Source of the DNA: Verrucomicrobiales bacterium
GTDB lineage: Bacteria; Verrucomicrobiota; Verrucomicrobiia; Limisphaerales; UBA1100
Assembly: GCA_002718935.1 (NCBI GenBank)
Contig: PBFV01000003.1
Span: 3,491-16,192, forward strand
DNA length: 12,702 bases
Reading direction: 5' to 3'
In this document: piece by piece, positions 5,993 to 12,702 of the stretch
Numbering within the stretch: the first letter of the stretch is position 1
How the letters are laid out: the number at the start of each line of letters is the position of its first letter
The notes under the pieces: model-generated
Seen by the model: only the letters and a program-made list of their open reading frames with translations
Database searches by the model: none
Told to the model about the DNA's origin: nothing
Program-made: the position numbers and the translations under genes

Positions 5993-7264
5993 ATGACTTT
6001 GCAGCCGACAACTCTGCCCTGCACTACAGGTTTTTTTTCTCGCTACTATAATACATTTGAGAGAATCACTTTAGTAAGCCTTGCGATTTTAGTTTTCGGG
6101 TTGTTTGTATCAACCGCGCTATGTTCCTTAGCCTTTGCATTGCTCATCCCCCCCTGCCTCTTTTTTTCTTGGAAAGATTTACAGAGCCACAAATTTAAAT
6201 CCATCGCCATGCCCTCTTGGTTCTTAGTAGGACTAGCCTGTGCTGGCATCCTTGCCACTTCCCTAAACCACGCAGATATCAATGGCCCTTTTGAGGCAGT
6301 GTTTAAGACCAAATATTTTGTTTATGGCGCACTTGCGGTCGCTCCCTTAAAGGCGTTGTTTAACAATTGGTCTGATTCTCGAACAAGGACGATGCTCCTC
6401 TGCTTGGTCGTTGGTTTGGCAATTTCAAATACATATGGACTGCTTCACTTGGCCTTTGGGCTGGACCCTTTGGGCATCCATAATGTCCCAGCATACGGCA
6501 GAAACTATGGGGCCACTGACTGCATGCGCCATGCTCACTCATGCTTGTACGCTTTAGTTGTTTTGACTGGATACTATTATATTAAATCTCCTATTTCTAA
6601 ATCCATAAAAGGGCTGCTCATTTTCGCAATAATTTTGACTATAATAGGTCTGATTTCTAGCGGAACACGCGGGGCCACTGGAGCTGCATTAATTTCAGTT
6701 CCTATAATGTTTTGGAAACATAAACACTTCTTTCGCACGGCTTTCGTTGGGGGCATTCTCGCCGTTGCACTTATCATATTATGCGCCCGCACCGAGATGG
6801 CGACAGGGCTGTTTCGTTCTATTGGGCCGGAGCGAGCTAATATTTGGATGCTGGCTATCAAGGCCATTGAGGAAAAGCCTCTGCTCGGGCATGGCGTTCG
6901 GCAATTTGAGGCTCAAGGCAAGCGGCTGGTAGCAACTCATGGTCAATGGATTGAAACTCCTAGTGGGAAAGTCGTTGGCCTTGCTCATGCACATAACATA
7001 GTGCTTCAGTTTTGGGCGGACACAGGAATCATCGGATTATCGATATTTATCGGATGGTTGTGGGCTATGTGGAGAGCGGCGCGTTTCAACGAGCTTTTTT
7101 CCGCTTTGAACCTATCATTCATTTTCGCTTTTTGTTCTGCGGGAATGTTTCAGTATGTTTTTGATACTCAAGGGGCTTTATGCATAATGACAGTAACGGC
7201 CGCATTTGTTGCGCAAGCCCAATTAGAGTCAAATGATAAATCAGATTTCGCAGGTGCTGAGTGA
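5993..7264 (+). CDS. O-antigen ligase / Wzy-like polytopic membrane protein
   Basis: The 423-residue protein is hydrophobic throughout, with about ten membrane segments (for example 28-58, 75-92, 132-155, 184-197, 206-222, 250-264, 344-362, 374-392). Between the late segments is a large periplasmic-type loop typical of the Wzy_C superfamily: R226 in SSGTRGATGA before it, ERANIW (280-285), KPLLGHGVRQF (295-305) and HAHNIVLQFWADTGIIGL (332-349). The histidine of the HAHN motif corresponds to the conserved functional histidine of WaaL ligases. Members either ligate lipid-linked glycan to lipid A core or another acceptor, or polymerise repeat units; sequence alone does not decide. It has markedly lower G+C than the gene before it and converges on the phosphoramidate operon with a 70-base gap, which fits a shared surface-glycan role. 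Confidence 0.88.
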   Translation: MTLQPTTLPCTTGFFSRYYNTFERITLVSLAILVFGLFVSTALCSLAFALLIPPCLFFSWKDLQSHKFKSIAMPSWFLVGLACAGILATSLNHADINGPFEAVFKTKYFVYGALAVAPLKALFNNWSDSRTRTMLLCLVVGLAISNTYGLLHLAFGLDPLGIHNVPAYGRNYGATDCMRHAHSCLYALVVLTGYYYIKSPISKSIKGLLIFAIILTIIGLISSGTRGATGAALISVPIMFWKHKHFFRTAFVGGILAVALIILCARTEMATGLFRSIGPERANIWMLAIKAIEEKPLLGHGVRQFEAQGKRLVATHGQWIETPSGKVVGLAHAHNIVLQFWADTGIIGLSIFIGWLWAMWRAARFNELFSALNLSFIFAFCSAGMFQYVFDTQGALCIMTVTAAFVAQAQLESNDKSDFAGAE

Positions 7265-7334
7265 TCTCTCACCCCTAAATTAGGCCCGCTGAATTCTTGT
7301 CACCAAGATAGAAACCCGTACAGACCAAAGACGT

Positions 7335-8054
7335 TTAGTCCCGGCGGTATAAAGCCAGGTCATCTGCGCTATCCACCTCACCCCAGTCGCCATCGTATCT
7401 AATTGCTTCAATCTCAATATTCTTTGATTCTATTATTTTCTGCAGGGTGCCGGTCATATGCATTTTGTCCCTTACTGTATCAGGTAAAGATAACCGAATC
7501 CGTTTTACTTCAGCCCACCCCTTTGGGGTGAACCGAAGCAACCCCATGTACTGGCCTTGAATTTCTCCTAATGAACTGGGCTTATTCCCAATTTCAGACA
7601 GGCAGTCTTGTTTCGTGATACGAAAGGTTTCTGCATCTAATAGAGGGTCGCCAAATCGACGCGTCCAAAGCTCAAGCCAATTAGCGTCATAAGTAATCGC
7701 AAGGGGCTTGTCAGAAGCCATTAATGATTGGATAGCTTTCGCTTCGTAGAATATGTCAGAATAACTAACGATACATGCCTCTGATTCTAACCATTCTTCT
7801 GCACAAGCTAGAGAAGAAACCATATTGGTATTTTGCCAATTGGCATTGTGGAATTCTTTTGGGTTCCTAGCTTGTAGGCATTCTCTCTTGTAGCCGGTGA
7901 CAATTGCTATTTGGTCTACTCCAGCAGCGTGAAGGGCTTCTAGCTGCCAATCCAATAATGCTTTTCCTTCCAGTTCAGTCAGGCATTTTGGCCGCTCGTC
8001 TGTTAGATTTTCCATGCGACTGCCACGGCCAGCCGCCAGTATAATGGCTTTCAT
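7335..8054 (-). CDS. CTP:phosphoglutamine cytidylyltransferase-like NTP transferase (Cj1416-like)
   Basis: This 239-residue protein is a sugar-phosphate-type nucleotidyltransferase. The nucleotide loop is LAAGRGSRM (6-14), followed by K23 in RPKCL, the metal-binding SYSDIFY (D100) and a C-terminal DWGEVDSADDL (second metal aspartate D228). It resembles the phosphocholine cytidylyltransferase (LicC) branch. In C. jejuni the homologous Cj1416 couples CTP to L-glutamine phosphate to give CDP-L-glutamine and pyrophosphate. The neighbours here (glutamine kinase, amidotransferase-fold hydrolase) are those of the Cj1416 locus, so the same reaction is inferred. A good ribosome binding site (AAGGA about 6 bases before ATG) supports the start. 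It is the last gene of the operon, 66 bases after the amidotransferase gene. Confidence 0.83.
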   Translation of the reverse strand: MKAIILAAGRGSRMENLTDERPKCLTELEGKALLDWQLEALHAAGVDQIAIVTGYKRECLQARNPKEFHNANWQNTNMVSSLACAEEWLESEACIVSYSDIFYEAKAIQSLMASDKPLAITYDANWLELWTRRFGDPLLDAETFRITKQDCLSEIGNKPSSLGEIQGQYMGLLRFTPKGWAEVKRIRLSLPDTVRDKMHMTGTLQKIIESKNIEIEAIRYDGDWGEVDSADDLALYRRD

Positions 8055-8120
8055 AAAAGTCCTTCTTTATATTGTTTTAGATTAGCCGTGATTGCCAACT
8101 GCGCACCACTTAGTATCAAT

Positions 8121-8747
8121 TTAGCTAGATTCTTCACTAAACAATTCTGAAATTTGTGTTAAATCTCGACTGTCGAAATGCTTGTTGCGCTCTGGATGCC
8201 ACATCCAGCCTTCCCAAGGCAGAGAGCGGTGGCGAATCGCCTCAATTTCGCCATCTTCACTAATCGCCAGCACCCTATACCCCTGGGGGCAATCGTCTAT
8301 TGAAAACGTGTGAAAACTATTCACTTCTGCTTTGACTTCTCCTGCTATTTGGTGCGTGGTTCTTACGTGTCCCTCTACTCGGTGCAGCTTCGCGCCCGCT
8401 AAGTGCGCAATCATCTGCATTCCGCGACAAATTCCTAACACGGGTAAACGCTGTCTTTTGGCATATTCCAACATTCGTTCTTCTGTCGAATCTCTTAGGG
8501 AAGACTCTCCTATATCATTGCCTCCCGAAAGTATCAGCGCCGACGGCTTTACCTGTGAGAGCCATTCATCCACGATTTCATATTCACGATGTCCATTAGG
8601 CATTACCTTATGTAGCACGTTGGGGATGGGGACAGGCAGAAAGCCCGCCACTAACAAAAAAGAGATCAGTTCTTGATCGAGGGCATCCCTAGACTCGTTG
8701 CGTTTAGGATAATTGTCCACTCGCTGACTGACGACCACTCGCTTCAC
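8121..8747 (-). CDS. Class I glutamine-amidotransferase-fold hydrolase, gamma-glutamyl-CDP-amidate hydrolase-like (Cj1417-like)
   Basis: The 208-residue protein is a stand-alone class I GATase domain. The nucleophile elbow is LGICRGMQM with C107, the oxyanion-side segment is SGGNDIG (74-80), and the histidine-glutamate pair is H184 and E186 in WMWHPER. Related proteins include gamma-glutamyl-GABA hydrolases (PuuD-like). In C. jejuni the homologue Cj1417 cleaves CDP-L-glutamine to cytidine diphosphoramidate and L-glutamate, and the gene order here points to the same job. Its start is taken as GTG at 8747, which overlaps the stop of the upstream kinase gene by 4 bases (GTGA) and has GGAG upstream. 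A TTG ten codons earlier would give a longer protein reading through the kinase gene's end and is less likely. The overlap implies translational coupling. Confidence 0.85.
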   Translation of the reverse strand: MKRVVVSQRVDNYPKRNESRDALDQELISFLLVAGFLPVPIPNVLHKVMPNGHREYEIVDEWLSQVKPSALILSGGNDIGESSLRDSTEERMLEYAKRQRLPVLGICRGMQMIAHLAGAKLHRVEGHVRTTHQIAGEVKAEVNSFHTFSIDDCPQGYRVLAISEDGEIEAIRHRSLPWEGWMWHPERNKHFDSRDLTQISELFSEESS

Positions 8748-11068
8748 GCTAGAATCTCCACCCGACGTCCAGCGCAATCCAAGTGCAAGCGTTGAGCCGC
8801 AGCCCAGCGCCGATATAGAACCTCCCCGGCCCCGATAACGGCGGGGAGTCCTATTTCTCCTGCACGGATCGCCATATGTGAATTGCTACCTCCCCAAGCA
8901 GTAATCAGGCCCGCAATCGGATATGAAAAAAGCCAATCAAAACCAGGGTCCGCATTTGGAATACAAACAATAACTCCCTCTAATTTTTCCCGGGACGTAT
9001 CGTTAACAACTGGAGCGGTGGCCTGTTTCTGTGTTATATAGTTGGGTTCTGCTTCCGGCCATTCAAAAGCCCATACATCATCTGGTTTCGCAATCAATGG
9101 AGGCAGTGAAATCTTCAAGGTTTCAGCGTATCGTGCTCTGCCTCGATCTATACTTCGTAAAAGTGCATCTTTTTGGCTGGTAGCGCCGACATGAAGTTCT
9201 TTGAAAACTTCTATATCGGCAAAAGCCAAGTCCTCTCGACTAATTCCATGCTGCACCCCAATCTCAGTTATCAATGCTAATGCATCGGAGAGGTTGCGAG
9301 TGAAGTGAAACTTCGCGAGCTCGCGCAATTCAATCCCCGACTGAATGAAGTCGAACAAACCGACTGCGTCTGGTTGCAAGTCATGAGCTTGCAACAGCTT
9401 CACGATTTCACGCATCTGTGAAAGAGCTAGCGTGAAGGGTTTGAAAGATTCAGGCTCAGGAGGCTGCTGTTTCCAATCGAAATAAAGCTCTGGTGCTTCA
9501 TCGTATCGGGGAGAAAGAATGTCATAAGTGCCGGGACGCAAATGACCATAACGAGATAAAAAGGTTGCCTTATCAAGCTTTGCACGGTCACGTGCCAGCT
9601 GCCCGCTAACAGTCGACACGCTCCCTAAAAAGGCATCGAAATCGCCCTGCGAGAATACCCCCTGCGATACCAATGACTTGAGCATTTGTACGGCCATAAA
9701 CCCTGCTCGAGCTAATCCAGCAAAAGGAAGGGTGCCATAACGCTTAGCATCTTCCAGTAGCCAATAGACACGTTCGAGTGGGTCGCTGCTGGAAGCTATC
9801 AGTTCTTCTCTTCGTGTGTTGAGCTTATCTATTTTTGCCGCATCTCCGCGCCATAACCCCTCTTTAGGATGTACTATTCGGTTAGTTAGATTTCGCAAAC
9901 TGTTTGCTATTTTTTCCCGTTCATTTTCTGAAAAACCCGCACTTGCCAACCGATCTAGACGCTCGGGTAAATCCAAGGTGTAGCACGAGAATACAATTTC
10001 GAACTCGACCTTATCATGCAAGGCCGGCTCTTCCAGAAGGCAATCAATATAGTAATCCACCAACCGACCAGCGAGCCCTTCCTCTAAATCAGCAGGGATG
10101 AAGGAATTGAACGACAAGCGGACGTCGATATATGGCAGGCCGAAGAAATGCGGCATTAATGGAAAGCTGCGTAGATTACGATAACCATAGTTATGCCTTT
10201 GGTAAGCCCATATCGCGTCGGTAATCAGCTCACGATAAAGCGATAAGGCCAGAGGCTTGGGGCGTATACCGACAATCTCAGCCGGGTTCCAGTCCGGCAT
10301 TACTCCATAGACCGTACGCCTTCCCATTAAAAAAGGGTGGGGTTGCATGCCGCGTACCACCTTGCGCTGAATATTTTCAAGACGTATTGCCTGATCAGCA
10401 TCCGATTCAGGCATTTCCTTTAAAACGAGCGGCCTCGCCTGCAATAGCCAGACTACCTCGTCATCGCCCTCTGTAGTCACGGCAAACTCACAATCTACCG
10501 GCACGTTGTCAAACAGCTGAAGTAGTTCTTCGAGTAAAGCAATAATAGGCTTACTACTGGGCTCTGAAGATAAGACATCATCGGGCAATTTCGCTGCCTG
10601 CTGCCAAACCCGGCCTCCCATACCTCCGGTTACTGCGGCAGTATCACTGCCTTCCGCCCAATTCACTACTCGGTAGGGCGCGCAGGTATTGGGATCATGC
10701 GAAAATGCTACGCCAGAACGCACCACCTGAATGAGCATCGGTTGTATCAAGACTTCATCGGCAGGATCCGCTTCGCCATATGCGTCGATTACCTTTTCTA
10801 CGGCTGCTTCCAGTCCATTTGAATCTACATCTAGGATTGAAAGAAATGCTCCAGCATTAGATGAAGCGAATCCGTCTTCACGTCCGCAACTGGACCGCAC
10901 AATCCAAGGCCCTGACCCCAAACCTTCAACCACCTTTGCTACACAAGCCGATTGATCCTCATGCCAGTCCGCTACTGTAAATACTTGTAATGGGGCAATA
11001 CTTGCCGTTTTGAGAACGCCTTTAAGGGCATTCAGGGTTCCCGCTTTAGTAGAGAAACCTAAGGTCAT
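8744..11068 (-). CDS. L-glutamine kinase-like PEP-synthase-family protein (Cj1418-like)
   Basis: The 774-residue protein has an N-terminal PEP-synthase-type ATP-grasp domain (about 1-220), with VRSSCGREDG (57-66), VRSGVAFSHDPNT (116-128), VDCEFAV with D192 and E194, and LLQARP (208-213). A long central region of about 480 residues follows. A C-terminal swivelling phosphohistidine domain has H731 in TAWGGSNSHMAIRAGEIGLPAVIG. There is no TIM-barrel PEP/pyruvate domain, so it is neither a true PEP synthase nor a pyruvate phosphate dikinase. Size and architecture match C. jejuni Cj1418, which uses ATP to phosphorylate the amide nitrogen of L-glutamine, giving L-glutamine phosphate, AMP and phosphate. 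That reaction is the first step of cytidine diphosphoramidate synthesis. The ATG at 11068 has AGGA just upstream and lies 6 bases after the methyltransferase stop. Confidence 0.87.
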   Translation of the reverse strand: MTLGFSTKAGTLNALKGVLKTASIAPLQVFTVADWHEDQSACVAKVVEGLGSGPWIVRSSCGREDGFASSNAGAFLSILDVDSNGLEAAVEKVIDAYGEADPADEVLIQPMLIQVVRSGVAFSHDPNTCAPYRVVNWAEGSDTAAVTGGMGGRVWQQAAKLPDDVLSSEPSSKPIIALLEELLQLFDNVPVDCEFAVTTEGDDEVVWLLQARPLVLKEMPESDADQAIRLENIQRKVVRGMQPHPFLMGRRTVYGVMPDWNPAEIVGIRPKPLALSLYRELITDAIWAYQRHNYGYRNLRSFPLMPHFFGLPYIDVRLSFNSFIPADLEEGLAGRLVDYYIDCLLEEPALHDKVEFEIVFSCYTLDLPERLDRLASAGFSENEREKIANSLRNLTNRIVHPKEGLWRGDAAKIDKLNTRREELIASSSDPLERVYWLLEDAKRYGTLPFAGLARAGFMAVQMLKSLVSQGVFSQGDFDAFLGSVSTVSGQLARDRAKLDKATFLSRYGHLRPGTYDILSPRYDEAPELYFDWKQQPPEPESFKPFTLALSQMREIVKLLQAHDLQPDAVGLFDFIQSGIELRELAKFHFTRNLSDALALITEIGVQHGISREDLAFADIEVFKELHVGATSQKDALLRSIDRGRARYAETLKISLPPLIAKPDDVWAFEWPEAEPNYITQKQATAPVVNDTSREKLEGVIVCIPNADPGFDWLFSYPIAGLITAWGGSNSHMAIRAGEIGLPAVIGAGEVLYRRWAAAQRLHLDCAGRRVEILA

Positions 11069-11074
11069 ATCCTA

Positions 11075-11824
11075 TTATTTCAATTGGGCAACCCAGATAT
11101 TCGTTGAATAGGGAATCTGGATACTGGGAACATCCAGGCTAACCAAATAAGTTTCAATAGCCTCGACAACCTCTTTAAATGCCGCTCCTGTCTGACGTTG
11201 CAATGTGGCATGTGACCGCCATGCTTCTACGCACTCTTCTATGCTCTGCTCATGCGTAACGCGAGAGTCAAGATGTACAACCGGGCCAAACATACCACTT
11301 TGGTCAATTACTTTTGTCTGATCTTCTCGCCGTGTACCATATCCATAGAGATCAACCCTATCTTTGATTATTGCCTCAATTCGCGCCTGAATCGGATCAT
11401 CCAGCTGTCGATGATTCCACATGCAGGCAAACCAGCCCTGCGGTTTCAGAATCCGGGCACATTCACTGAGTGCTTGCCCCCGGTCACATACATTGAACGA
11501 GCTGCCAAATGTAACCATATCGAACTGTTGGGCGGCCTGACCAGTAGCCTCACCTGTCCCTTCATCCCAGCGGACATTGCTAAGGTTTTGGGTACGCTTA
11601 ATCCCATTGGCTCGAATAGCGTCGTTAGGCTCGACGGCCACCACTTCAAGTTCACGAGCCGCCAGCATTAGAGTCAGATGCGCAACTCCAGCACCGACAT
11701 CACAAAATTCGTCTCCTTTTTCCGATCCCGCAAGCGTCAACATCGCATCAATGGCGGCATCTGCGTAATCCGGACGCTTTAAATATGCGTCGGCCAGCGT
11801 TGTATAATCCCACTTAGTTTTCAA
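11075..11824 (-). CDS. SAM-dependent methyltransferase of the phosphoramidate operon (Cj1419/Cj1420-like)
   Basis: The 249-residue class I methyltransferase has SAM-binding motif I FCDVGAGVAHLTLML (40-54), an acidic residue ending strand 2 (AVEPND, E65), a motif-IV-like FDMVTFGSSFNVCDR (101-115) and the LKPQGWFACMWNH strand (126-138). The N-terminus KWDYTTLADAYLKRPDYADAAID is a substrate-lid-type helix pair. In C. jejuni two methyltransferase genes (Cj1419, Cj1420) sit next to Cj1418 and are assigned to the O-methyl group of the phosphoramidate; only one is found here. The start codon is TTG at 11824, overlapping the upstream kinase stop by 4 bases (TTGA); no nearby ATG gives an intact domain. 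The acceptor is inferred from context only. Confidence 0.82.
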   Translation of the reverse strand: MKTKWDYTTLADAYLKRPDYADAAIDAMLTLAGSEKGDEFCDVGAGVAHLTLMLAARELEVVAVEPNDAIRANGIKRTQNLSNVRWDEGTGEATGQAAQQFDMVTFGSSFNVCDRGQALSECARILKPQGWFACMWNHRQLDDPIQARIEAIIKDRVDLYGYGTRREDQTKVIDQSGMFGPVVHLDSRVTHEQSIEECVEAWRSHATLQRQTGAAFKEVVEAIETYLVSLDVPSIQIPYSTNIWVAQLK

Positions 11825-12363
11825 ATTTCTTGTCTTTCGTTTAATCTGTTTATCAATTCTTTCGCAATGGACTCAACGGACCTCTCGGGCTCAAATTCGA
11901 CTATCCACTCAGCCTCATTCGGCTCATCAACCTGCAGGTCCAAGCCGGCGACACAATTGAGCTCGCCAGCATCATAACGACTATAAATTCCCTTAGGGTC
12001 ACGGCGTCGAAGCTCCTCTAGCGGCACTTTAAGATACATCTCGAAATAACCTGGCAGATTAGAACGATTCCAAATATGAACTTCCCGGAACATCGAGATT
12101 GTGGCAATTACAACGATAAATCCCTGTGCCGCGATGACCCTGCAAAGATTTGCATATTGCTTCGCTAATGCCAAGCGCCCTTCCCGGCCATGATTTTTAT
12201 CTGTCGCAGCGCCGACGCCGAAAACCTCGCGCATTAGGTCGCCATCTAGCATCACTACCGCCTGGCCGGATGACCTGAGCCGACTAACAACTTCATTAGC
12301 AATGGTCGTCTTGCCAGAACCAGACAGCCCCGTGATCCAAATTACTCGTGAAAAATTGTCCAT
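11821..12363 (-). CDS. CysC-like kinase, probable cytidine diphosphoramidate kinase (Cj1415-like)
   Basis: This 180-residue P-loop kinase is of the adenylylsulfate kinase family. Walker A is GLSGSGKTT (12-20), followed by LDGDLMREVFG (39-49) and RDPKGIY (121-127), the family's late motif. Where typical APS kinases have ISP(F/Y)R followed by an RD/DR-rich segment, this one has ISMFREVHIWNR, hinting at another substrate. No sulfate-assimilation gene (cysD, cysN, cysH) is nearby. In C. jejuni the CysC-like Cj1415 phosphorylates the 3'-hydroxyl of cytidine diphosphoramidate, and this gene heads an operon with all other members of that pathway, so the same role is inferred. It starts at ATG with a near-perfect ribosome binding site (AAGGAGG) and is probably the first gene of the operon. 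True APS kinase activity remains possible. Confidence 0.85.
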   Translation of the reverse strand: MDNFSRVIWITGLSGSGKTTIANEVVSRLRSSGQAVVMLDGDLMREVFGVGAATDKNHGREGRLALAKQYANLCRVIAAQGFIVVIATISMFREVHIWNRSNLPGYFEMYLKVPLEELRRRDPKGIYSRYDAGELNCVAGLDLQVDEPNEAEWIVEFEPERSVESIAKELINRLNERQEI

Positions 12364-12702
12364 GATTCCTCCTTAGTCAATTGCATCCCTCCCTTTCTCT
12401 CGCCCTAGCAACCCGGGCATTATGCGTTCTTCGCTTTTTGAGCCCAACGCGTCCTTTGTCGCTCCAAGGGCAAAGGGAGCAAAATTTTCCTATAAATTGT
12501 TGGGAATCAATAAGTCTGGCGCGCCGCAGCTGCGCCCCAGTCCAAAGTATATTTCCGCTTTTCTTTTTATTGCCTTATAAGAATATATTAATTGTTTTGC
12601 CGCCCCTCTTTTCTGCGTCCAAGCACCTGTCAGGAGATGTTTTACTAGATTTTTCAAGATAAGAAGCTCATATTTTGATGGCAGAAATACAAGCCAGTCA
12701 GG
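12364..12702. other. Non-coding upstream region of the phosphoramidate operon
   Basis: This stretch of about 340 bases has no convincing gene. The plus-strand frame through 12381-12662 begins with TTG, has no ribosome binding site and no recognisable domain. The minus strand is the 5' region of the operon. It carries A+T-rich patches (12490-12500, 12568-12600) that could hold promoters, though no clean -35/-10 pair was found. A G+C-rich imperfect hairpin with the nested palindromes GGCGCGCC and GCAGCTGC lies around 12516-12540. Upstream of 12700 nothing can be said. Confidence 0.5.
12366..12376 (-). promoter_or_regulatory. Strong Shine-Dalgarno site of the operon's first gene
   Basis: On the minus strand, AAGGAGGAATC directly precedes the ATG of the CysC-like kinase. 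It is the best ribosome binding site in the window, which fixes that start and marks this as the operon's leading gene. Confidence 0.8.

Noticed and set aside
8748..8777. Ten-residue N-terminal extension of the GATase from a TTG codon
   Set aside because: It lies entirely within the end of the glutamine kinase gene, whereas the GTG at 8747 gives a classic 4-base overlap with an upstream GGAG.
8744..11068. Phosphoenolpyruvate synthase or pyruvate phosphate dikinase
   Set aside because: Only the ATP-grasp and phosphohistidine domains are present; the C-terminal PEP/pyruvate TIM barrel is missing and the protein ends about 43 residues after the histidine.
12381..12662. Plus-strand frame of 93 codons upstream of the operon
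   Set aside because: It has a TTG start, no ribosome binding site, no domain, and divergent low-complexity sequence in a probable regulatory region.

Overview
The window looks like a chromosomal segment of a Verrucomicrobiota-type bacterium (moderate confidence). The supporting signs are a secreted DUF1080 sugar-hydrolase-like protein, a Tat-exported right-handed beta-helix protein, and TTGGTCATT-type intergenic repeats of a kind I associate with Planctomycetes and Verrucomicrobia. No rRNA, tRNA, CRISPR array or transposase was recognised.

Left part (1-5917, visibly G+C-rich in most coding stretches). Two minus-strand exported proteins, DUF1080 (23-637) and beta-helix (1367-2689), flank a plus-strand stretch. 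That stretch holds a possible 33-residue membrane peptide (711-812), a candidate structured RNA ending in a clear intrinsic terminator (about 892-1053), and a 67-residue protein resembling the arm-binding part of a tyrosine recombinase, with its own terminator (1098-1350). After a cluster of TTGGTCATT repeats (2710-2810) comes a compact plus-strand cluster: a radical SAM protein, a TIGR04283-type glycosyltransferase 3 bases behind it, and a DusB-like tRNA-dihydrouridine synthase.

Right part (5918-12702, clearly lower G+C). An O-antigen-ligase-like polytopic membrane protein (5993-7264, plus) converges on a five-gene minus-strand operon (12363 to 7335). Read in transcription order the operon encodes a CysC-like kinase, a SAM-dependent methyltransferase, a PEP-synthase-like ATP-grasp/phosphohistidine enzyme, a class I glutamine amidotransferase, and a nucleotidyltransferase. 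Genes 1-2 and 3-4 overlap by 4 bases and genes 2-3 are 6 bases apart.

The main result is that this gene set matches the cytidine diphosphoramidate pathway known from the Campylobacter jejuni capsule locus (Cj1415-Cj1418 plus the Cj1419/Cj1420 methyltransferases), which supplies the O-methyl phosphoramidate (MeOPN) capsule modification. The inferred order of action is: glutamine kinase makes L-glutamine phosphate; the cytidylyltransferase makes CDP-L-glutamine; the amidotransferase-fold hydrolase releases CDP-phosphoramidate and glutamate; the CysC-like kinase adds a 3'-phosphate; the methyltransferase may supply the O-methyl group. Individually these genes would probably be annotated as PEP synthase, GATase, NTP transferase and adenylylsulfate kinase, which would hide the pathway. 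No phosphoramidate transferase is visible in the window. The nearby O-antigen ligase and the low G+C suggest a surface-glycan island acquired by transfer.
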